From: an uncultured Prevotella sp.
GTDB taxonomy: Bacteria; Bacteroidota; Bacteroidia; Bacteroidales; Bacteroidaceae
Reading direction: 5' to 3'
DNA length: 5,660 bases
Assembly (NCBI GenBank): GCA_900557255.1
Contig: USSA01000182.1
Span: forward strand, 1 to 5,660
Of this stretch, positions 1 to 4,609 are shown in pieces. Numbering within the stretch: the stretch's first letter is position 1; every line of letters begins with the position of its first letter. The notes beneath the pieces are model-generated. The model saw nothing but the letters and a program-made list of their open reading frames with translations, had not been told where the DNA came from and ran no database searches. The position numbers and the translations under genes are program-made.

Positions 1-78
1 TAATCTAGCAAAAACGCTCGCAATATCGTCTAAAATGATAGAAATATCGTATTTTTCCAAAGAACATCTTAGAGATTT

Positions 79-173
79 GTCAAAAACTACATCAGAATAA
101 TAGATTTATGCCAAAAAACTTGGGGGATATTATAAAAAGTCGTATCTTTGCCAAAAGAATTCCATAAAAAGAA
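79..173 (+). repeat. 5' shell block, copy 1 (promoter and leader shared with 2302-2395)
   Basis: This non-coding block aligns with 2302-2395 with about 14 differences, including one single-base gap, over 95 positions (my hand alignment). The best-conserved part is 101-160, which includes AATAGATTTA, the TTG element, the TATCTTTG box and CCAAAAGAAT. It ends at AAAAAGAA directly before the start codon of the AAA-ATPase-like gene. Similarity to the second copy fades upstream of about 79 and stops at the coding sequence. Because the two downstream genes are unrelated, the similarity cannot come from duplication of a whole gene of one family. It looks like a common regulatory shell. Confidence 0.8.
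120..150 (+). promoter_or_regulatory. Bacteroidota-type promoter of the AAA-ATPase-like gene
   Basis: The -7 box TATCTTTG (143-150) matches the Bacteroidota consensus TAnnTTTG. A TTG at 120-122 sits 20 nt upstream, as expected for the -33 element. Transcription would start near 156-160, leaving a leader of under 20 nt with an A-rich stretch (AAAAAGAA) and no Shine-Dalgarno sequence, which is normal for this phylum. The element recurs with identical spacing at 2343-2373. Confidence 0.75.
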
Positions 174-1745
174 ATGATGACAATTATGAAATATCCTATA
201 GGAATACAGACATTTGAAAAAATAATTGAGGAAGGTTTCTCTTATGTTGACAAGACAGACCTTGTATATCAATTGGTGCATTATGCACAAAATCTGTTTC
301 TGAGTCGTCCTCGACGATTTGGAAAGTCTCTCCTTGTATCTACCCTTCAGGCATATTTTGAGGGAAAGAAGGAACTATTCGAAGGACTTGCCATCGAGAA
401 ACTGGAAAACGAATGGGAAACTTATCCTGTAATCCATATCGACTTGAGCAGTGGCAAGTATTATCAGCTACAGAACCTACATACAACACTTCATCGCATA
501 TTGTCTGAATATGAACGTTTGTACCACATCGCTACCCCTACTGTCAATCCAGATGTTTACAGTTCTCGATTAACCAACATCATATCGGCTGCTCGTCAAC
601 AGACAGGCAAGAAGGTGGTGGTGCTCATTGATGAATACGACTGCCCGATGCACGACTCCGTGAAAGATGAAAACTTGCAGAATCAGATACGCGACATCAT
701 GCGAGATTTTTTCAGCCCTCTCAAACAACAAGACGCCAACTTGCGTTTTGTCTTCATCACAGGTATTTCGAAGTTCAGCCAATTGAGCATTTTCAGCGAG
801 CTGAACAACCTCAAGATTATCACGATGAAGAATGAGTATGCCTCCGTTTGTGGTTTCACAGAAGAAGAACTCTTGGTCAACTATCAGGAAGACATCCAAG
901 AATTGGCAGACGAGAACGAATTAACTTACGATGAAGCGCTGGCAGAGTTGCGCTATCATTACGACGGTTATCATTTTTCTGCAAAGTCACCTGGAATCTA
1001 CAACCCATTCAGCATCATCAATGCATTGGATGACAAAGAATTTAACAGCTATTGGTTTACATCGGGTACCCCAACATTTCTGGTTGAGCTTTTGCAAAAA
1101 AAAGGATACGATATGCTTCAGCTAGATGATATTTGGACATCCGACAAACGCTTTGACGCTCCTACAGAAAAGATTTCAGACCCAGTGCCTGTCTTGTACC
1201 AAAGTGGCTATCTTACTATCAAGGAGTACGACAAGAGAAGCAAGCAATACCGTCTTGGATTTCCTAACGAAGAGGTTCGACAAGGATTCTCCACAAGTCT
1301 TTTCCGTTATTATTCACCAGATGGAATGGGCAACTACGATGCCTTGTGTAGAGCCTACTACGACTGCTTGGTTCGTGATGGAGACATGTCGGCATTCCTG
1401 CCTCATCTAAAGACTTTCTACGATAAGTTCCCTTATACATTGATCAACAACAATGAGCGCCATTACCAAGCGGTGTTGTACACCATATTTGCCATGCTAG
1501 GAGTGGATGTTACCCCAGAACAGCCTACTTCTGACGGCAGAATCGATATGGTACTGAAAACCACCGACAGTATCTATGTCTTTGAACTGAAATATAAAAA
1601 GGATGCCGCTACGGCATTGGCTCAAATCGAGGACAAGAAATATGCCTCGGCCTTTGCTGATGACAAGCGCAAGAAAGTGTTGGTCGGCATCAACTTCTCG
1701 GAAGACAACAGGACAATAGACGAATGGGAAATCAACACCCTATAG
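174..1745 (+). CDS. AAA-ATPase-like protein with C-terminal PD-(D/E)XK nuclease domain
   Basis: This is a cytoplasmic protein of 523 residues, a normal full length for a family very abundant in Bacteroidota (AAA-ATPase_like plus PDDEXK_9-type nuclease domains). The N-terminus holds the family signature YPIGIQTFEKI (7-17) and YVDKT (24-28). SRPRRFGKS (44-52) is the P-loop-like motif and VVVLIDEYD (148-156) the Walker B-like motif. ITGISKFSQLSIFSELNNL (195-213) follows as a sensor-like segment. The C-terminus has a nuclease core: GRID with D458, then FELKYK with E471 and K473, then QIEDKKYA (484-491). Motifs needed for ATP binding and metal-dependent cleavage therefore look intact. The substrate and biological role of the family are not established; defence or mobile-DNA functions are only inference. 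In-frame ATGs lie at 174, 177 and 186. The one at 186 (MKYPIGIQ) resembles the usual family start; 174 is the longest option. The gene is a single transcription unit with its own promoter and terminator. Confidence 0.9.
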   Translation: MMTIMKYPIGIQTFEKIIEEGFSYVDKTDLVYQLVHYAQNLFLSRPRRFGKSLLVSTLQAYFEGKKELFEGLAIEKLENEWETYPVIHIDLSSGKYYQLQNLHTTLHRILSEYERLYHIATPTVNPDVYSSRLTNIISAARQQTGKKVVVLIDEYDCPMHDSVKDENLQNQIRDIMRDFFSPLKQQDANLRFVFITGISKFSQLSIFSELNNLKIITMKNEYASVCGFTEEELLVNYQEDIQELADENELTYDEALAELRYHYDGYHFSAKSPGIYNPFSIINALDDKEFNSYWFTSGTPTFLVELLQKKGYDMLQLDDIWTSDKRFDAPTEKISDPVPVLYQSGYLTIKEYDKRSKQYRLGFPNEEVRQGFSTSLFRYYSPDGMGNYDALCRAYYDCLVRDGDMSAFLPHLKTFYDKFPYTLINNNERHYQAVLYTIFAMLGVDVTPEQPTSDGRIDMVLKTTDSIYVFELKYKKDAATALAQIEDKKYASAFADDKRKKVLVGINFSEDNRTIDEWEINTL

Positions 1746-1767
1746 ACAAGCCATCGCCAGATAGCAC

Positions 1768-1837
1768 ACTTGTTTAAACAATAATAATACAGAAAACCAT
1801 CTGATAGCATTAGTTCTATCGGATGGTTTTCTTTTTA
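1768..1837 (+). repeat. 3' shell block, copy 1 (shared with 3277-3347)
   Basis: This block starts 22 nt after the AAA-ATPase-like stop codon and contains the terminator hairpin. It aligns with 3277-3347 with about six mismatches and one single-base gap. Similarity begins at ACTTGTTTAAAC and runs through AATAATA, the complete hairpin and the T-tract to about 1837, then ends. In the second copy the corresponding ACTTATTTAA contains the stop codon of the Rpn-type gene. Here the same TAA (1775-1777) is non-coding and in another frame. This could mean the 3' block came from an Rpn-type unit, but the shared coding stretch is too short to prove it. Confidence 0.8.
1791..1836 (+). terminator. Intrinsic terminator of the AAA-ATPase-like gene
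   Basis: A 17-bp stem is formed by 1791-1807 and 1816-1832 with a single G-U pair (T1802 with G1821). The 8-nt loop is CATTAGTT (1808-1815). The right arm ends in a run of T residues that continues to 1836, as expected for rho-independent termination. The left arm begins AGAAAACC, so the hairpin could also act on the opposite strand, though no minus-strand gene ends here. Loop and right arm are identical to those of the hairpin at 3297-3346. Confidence 0.85.
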
Positions 1838-2301
1838 ACACAAAACCTCAATATCGTATTCCTTTATCATTATGATGAAAGAATGCTTTCTTTAGTATTC
1901 TTAAAAGGCTAAAACACATAGCTGATATGATGAGAGAAGCCCAATCTATCACCTTAAAGAATTAGATGTATGTGATTGCTGCCATATGCCAGCAAGGTTG
2001 TCGGCAATTGCCAGCAATGCTGCTGGCATATGGCAGCAATGTTGCCGGCATATGCCAGCAACCGCACAAATCAAGATATTCAAGCCGAATAAGCGTGGAA
2101 GTATGACTGTTTAAGTTATGAGTTATAGGGTATTAAGACAACACATCTTACGCTTCGGATATGTACGTATAAAACAATGGCAGTATCCAAACTACCAGCC
2201 AAATGGGTTTAGTACATTTCATTTCGTTTATGTTTAAATAAGTTTATGTTAAGTTCCGTTTGCAAAATAACTATTTTTTCATGAGACAAACAGAAAGAAT
2301 C
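1838..2301. other. Intergenic region without a recognisable gene
   Basis: About 460 bp lie between the two shell units. I see no convincing coding frame, tRNA or insertion-sequence end. The notable content is the array of 22-bp near-palindromes at 1973-2060. Around it are AT-rich stretches, including a short direct repeat GTTTATGTT (2226-2234 and 2242-2250) of doubtful meaning. An open frame beginning at 2260 runs through the promoter of the next gene and overlaps its start in another frame, so it is not taken as real. Confidence 0.6.
1973..2060. repeat. Four tandem 22-bp near-palindromic repeats
   Basis: The units are 1973-1994, 1995-2016, 2017-2038 and 2039-2060, with the approximate core TTGCTGGCATATGCCAGCAA. 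Each core is nearly its own reverse complement, with one or two unpaired positions. The centre is CATATG in units 1, 3 and 4 and CAATTG in unit 2, and both centres are palindromic. Units 1 and 3 are perfect inverted copies over 20 bp (1975-1994 against 2021-2040). The array is GC-richer than its surroundings and could fold as one large hairpin or as a row of small ones. There is no T-tract after it and no CRISPR-like unique spacers. It may be an extragenic palindromic repeat family or a protein-binding array; the sequence does not decide. Confidence 0.85.
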
Positions 2302-2395
2302 GTTCAAAATATCATCAAAATAATAGATTTACGCAAAAAAACTTGGAAGATATTACAAAAAGTAGTATCTTTGCCAAAAGAATCTATAAAAAGAA
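2302..2395 (+). repeat. 5' shell block, copy 2 (promoter and leader shared with 79-173)
   Basis: This is the counterpart of 79-173. It holds the same AATAGATTTA stretch, the TTG element, TATCTTTG and CCAAAAGAAT, and ends in ATAAAAAGAA. Six nucleotides (CAGATT) then separate it from the ATG of the Rpn-type gene, whereas in copy 1 the coding sequence follows at once. The spacing of the promoter elements is the same in both copies, and the main indel between them is a single base in the leader. Confidence 0.8.
2343..2373 (+). promoter_or_regulatory. Bacteroidota-type promoter of the Rpn-type nuclease gene
   Basis: TTG at 2343-2345 and TATCTTTG at 2366-2373 are separated by 20 nt, matching the phylum's -33/-7 promoter and the copy at 120-150. 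The predicted transcript starts near 2380 and has a leader of about 20 nt. The leader is A-rich (ATAAAAAGAA) with no Shine-Dalgarno site. Confidence 0.75.
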
Positions 2396-2401
2396 CAGAT
2401 T

Positions 2402-3286
2402 ATGAGATTATCAGAAGAACGATATATCAGCTTACTTACCGACTTTGGTTTCAAACGTATCTTTGGAACAAAGCCAAATAAAGACTTGCTCATCAACTTT
2501 CTGAATTCGCTTTTCGATGGAGAGCAAGTCATTAAGGATGTCCGCTACCTCAATAGCGAACACGTTGGTGATGTTTTCGCAGAGCGCAAAGCTATCTTTG
2601 ATGTGTATTGTGAAAATGAGAAAGGAGAAAAGTTCATTGTTGAGATGCAGAACGCTTTTCAGAAATATTTCAAAGACCGTTCTCTCTTCTACTCAACATT
2701 TCCTATCAGAGAACAAGCTCCAAAAGGACAGGATTGGAATTTCAAGCTAGCCCATGTTTACACGGTTGCATTGCTCAATTTTGATTTTAAGGAAGAAGCT
2801 TTTGACCAAAAAGAAATCAACCACGATGTTGGTCTGCTAGACAAAAAGACATTCAAGGTCTTTAACGACAAACTTTCTTTCAAGTATATTGAGATTGCGA
2901 AATTCAACAAAAGCGAGACTGAGCTAGAAACGCTGTATGACAAATGGCTCTATGTACTCAAGAATTTACCCAAGCTTGACAAACGACCGAAAGCTTTAAA
3001 AGAAAGAATTTTCACGAAGTTGTTTGAAGAAGCAGAAATTGCAAAATTCAGTCAACAAGAGCTACGAGAATACGAGGATAGCCTCAAGGCTTACCGAGAT
3101 ATAAAAAATTCGATCGATACTGCGAAGGAAGAAGGCAGAGAAGAAGGCAGAGAAGAAGGCAGAGAAGAAGGCATTGCCAAAGAAAAGTTGGCTACCGCAA
3201 AGCGTCTTCTCGGCATGGGGCTCACACAAGAGCAAGTTGCCCAAGGAGCAGGACTTTCTATAGAAGATATAGAGAGACTTATTTAA
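2402..3286 (+). CDS. Rpn-family recombination-promoting nuclease / PD-(D/E)XK family transposase
   Basis: This 294-residue protein belongs to the Rpn / PDDEXK-transposase family by its layout. It opens with LLTDFGFKRIFGTKPNKDLL (11-30) and INFLNSLF (31-38). The nuclease core follows as AIFDVYC with D67 and FIVEMQ with E81 and Q83, the D...ExQ variant typical of the family. DRSLFYST (92-99) is another family-like segment. A middle helical region leads to a charged linker of EEGR repeats (243-257). The end is a helical module, LLGMGLTQEQVAQGAGLSIEDI (269-290), common at the C-terminus of these proteins. The known biochemistry of Escherichia coli Rpn proteins is metal-dependent DNA cleavage, with roles in RecA-independent recombination and anti-phage toxicity. 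The role here is inferred. The ATG at 2402 fits the position of the promoter. The gene appears intact and monocistronic, and converges on the alpha-galactosidase gene. Confidence 0.88.
   Translation: MRLSEERYISLLTDFGFKRIFGTKPNKDLLINFLNSLFDGEQVIKDVRYLNSEHVGDVFAERKAIFDVYCENEKGEKFIVEMQNAFQKYFKDRSLFYSTFPIREQAPKGQDWNFKLAHVYTVALLNFDFKEEAFDQKEINHDVGLLDKKTFKVFNDKLSFKYIEIAKFNKSETELETLYDKWLYVLKNLPKLDKRPKALKERIFTKLFEEAEIAKFSQQELREYEDSLKAYRDIKNSIDTAKEEGREEGREEGREEGIAKEKLATAKRLLGMGLTQEQVAQGAGLSIEDIERLI
3128..3172 (+). repeat. In-frame 12-bp tandem repeat coding for (EEGR)n
   Basis: The unit GAAGAAGGCAGA occurs three full times plus nine bases, with no mismatch, and encodes EEGREEGREEGREEG in the Rpn-type nuclease. 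The lack of silent differences between units suggests recent expansion by slippage. Gain or loss of a unit adds or removes four residues and keeps the frame, so the linker length before the C-terminal helical module can vary between strains without destroying the protein. Confidence 0.95.
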
Positions 3287-3347
3287 ACCATAATAAAACA
3301 AGAAAACCATCCGGTAGCATTAGTTCTATCGGATGGTTTTCTTGTTA
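3277..3347 (+). repeat. 3' shell block, copy 2 (shared with 1768-1837)
   Basis: This block starts nine nucleotides before the end of the Rpn-type coding sequence, takes in its TAA stop (3284-3286) and carries the terminator hairpin. Similarity to copy 1 continues to about 3347. That position is the outer edge of the stop codon of the minus-strand alpha-galactosidase gene (complement of 3345-3347); inside that gene the similarity is lost. Unit 2 therefore appears to end exactly where the neighbouring gene ends. Confidence 0.8.
3297..3346. terminator. Bidirectional intrinsic terminator between convergent genes
   Basis: A 21-bp stem is formed by 3297-3317 and 3326-3346 with one G-U pair (G3314 with T3329). 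The loop CATTAGTT is the same as in the first terminator. Runs of A on the left and T on the right (GGTTTTCTTGTT) give U-rich 3' ends in both directions. It can therefore end the Rpn-type transcript on the plus strand and the alpha-galactosidase operon on the minus strand. The last two bases overlap the alpha-galactosidase stop codon. Confidence 0.85.
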
Positions 3348-4583
3348 TTTAATTTTCTTAGAAAGTCTCACCATCAATACACCATGAGCAGGAATAGTTG
3401 TCTTGGTATTCTGAGCAGTAGTACCAATATCCTTATGTTTCCAAAGATCCCTGATAACATATTCATTGGCATGAATGTTCACCTCGTTGGCAAAATAGAT
3501 AGTCTGGGCTCTCCAGTTATAGTCCAGCTTCCAAGGGAAATCGGTACGGTTCAGGAAGCAGACTGCCAGTTCGCCATTGCTCAGAGGCTTTGCCCAGATT
3601 TCCTTCTCTCCCATATCCATGAATCGGCGTCCCTGCTCGCCCATAGGGTCCTGGTCAACGGCAATCACTTCCTTGTTGGTCAGTATCTCATGGGTATCCT
3701 TATCCATCTTGGTCAAGTCGTTGCCGGCCATCAGCGGAGCAGCCAGCATACACCACATAGAGAAATGAGTAATATACTCATCCTTGGTCATACCGCCATT
3801 ACCCACTTCCAGCATCTCGGCATCATTCCAATGACCCGGTCCAGCATACGGATAAAGATCAGCCATCTTGTCGATGACGTTGAGTACACCTACGCCACCC
3901 CAGTCGAAGAGACATTGGTAGCAATCTCTGATATCGGCAGTAACGCGCCACAGATGTCCGATACCCTTACCCCATTTCCAAGGTTCATGCTCGCCCCATT
4001 CGCAAATACTGAGAATGATAGGTCTACCAGACTCCTTGATTGCATCGCTCATAGTAGCATAAGCAGCCTGCGCATTCTGTCCCTCATCAGAGCACCAGTC
4101 ATACTTCAAGTAATCTACACCCCATTTGGCATACATCAAGGCGTCCTGAAACTGATGACCACGGCTGCCAGGGCGACCTTGACAGGTGTAGCTTCCAGCA
4201 CAGGAATAAAGACCGAACTTCAAGCCCTTGCTATGAATATAATCAGCCAGGTATTTCATTCCGTGAGGAAAGCGGTCGGGATCTGCCTGAATGAAGCCAA
4301 GCGAGTCGCGTTCTACCTGCCAGCAGTCATCAATAACAACATACTGGTATCCCGCATCCTTCATACCAGACTCTACCATCTTATCCGCTATATCCATAAT
4401 CAGCTTTTCGCTGACATTACAACCAAACTTATTCCAGGAGTTCCATCCCATAGGAGGAGTTTGAGCCTGCGCCAGATAAGCAGAATCTGAAACTTCCTTT
4501 GGTTTACCAAAGAACATCTGACCATTTGCCGGCTGCGCCATAGCAATCGCTAATGACGCAGCCAATAAATACTGAAACTTCAA
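3345..4583 (-). CDS. Secreted GH27 alpha-galactosidase
   Basis: This enzyme would remove terminal alpha-linked galactose from glycans outside the cytoplasm, by the retaining mechanism of glycoside hydrolase family 27. The predicted protein has 412 residues. Residues 1-16 look like a Sec signal peptide with a short basic start (MKF), a hydrophobic core and AMA before the likely cleavage site; there is no lipobox cysteine. The mature enzyme starts with the family hallmark TPPMGWNSWNKFGC (42-55). Next come VIDDCW (83-88), the nucleophile motif YLKYDWC (D162) and WRVTADIRD, whose D217 is the expected acid/base. GPGHWNDAEMLEVGNGGM (248-265) also fits, and the C-terminal ~90 residues fit the usual beta-sandwich. 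The start is unusual: 4581-4583 reads TTG, and no ATG occurs upstream before the in-frame stop at 4629-4631. The next ATG (residue 15) would destroy the signal peptide. The gene follows its upstream neighbour by 26 bp, so they are probably co-transcribed. Confidence 0.93.
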   Translation of the reverse strand: MKFQYLLAASLAIAMAQPANGQMFFGKPKEVSDSAYLAQAQTPPMGWNSWNKFGCNVSEKLIMDIADKMVESGMKDAGYQYVVIDDCWQVERDSLGFIQADPDRFPHGMKYLADYIHSKGLKFGLYSCAGSYTCQGRPGSRGHQFQDALMYAKWGVDYLKYDWCSDEGQNAQAAYATMSDAIKESGRPIILSICEWGEHEPWKWGKGIGHLWRVTADIRDCYQCLFDWGGVGVLNVIDKMADLYPYAGPGHWNDAEMLEVGNGGMTKDEYITHFSMWCMLAAPLMAGNDLTKMDKDTHEILTNKEVIAVDQDPMGEQGRRFMDMGEKEIWAKPLSNGELAVCFLNRTDFPWKLDYNWRAQTIYFANEVNIHANEYVIRDLWKHKDIGTTAQNTKTTIPAHGVLMVRLSKKIK

Positions 4584-4609
4584 AATAATAAAAATTAATA
4601 AAGTTATAC

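Noticed and set aside
23..50. Direct repeat AATATCGT at 23-30 and 43-50, with a further AATATCGTATT at 1850-1860
   Set aside because: Eight- to eleven-base AT-rich matches are expected by chance and do not fall at clear unit borders.
1866..1910. Small hairpin AAAGAA-TGCT-TTCTTT downstream of the first terminator
   Set aside because: The 6-bp AT-rich stem is too weak to support as a terminator or RNA element.
1973..2060. CRISPR array
   Set aside because: The units are contiguous 22-bp tandem repeats with no unique spacers between them, and no cas genes are visible.
2260..2481. Plus-strand open frame of 73 codons ahead of and overlapping the Rpn-type gene
   Set aside because: It runs through the promoter TATCTTTG and the conserved 5' shell block, overlaps the real gene in another frame, and has no plausible start context or protein family features.
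79..3347. Classical insertion sequence or integron cassette ends for the two units
   Set aside because: I found no terminal inverted repeats linking the 5' and 3' blocks, no convincing target-site duplication, no attC-like structure and no integrase in the window.
3333..4490. Long plus-strand open frame of 385 codons opposite the alpha-galactosidase gene
   Set aside because: It is antisense to a gene with unmistakable GH27 motifs and a signal peptide; its translation shows no recognisable domain. Long antisense frames are common opposite well-coded genes.
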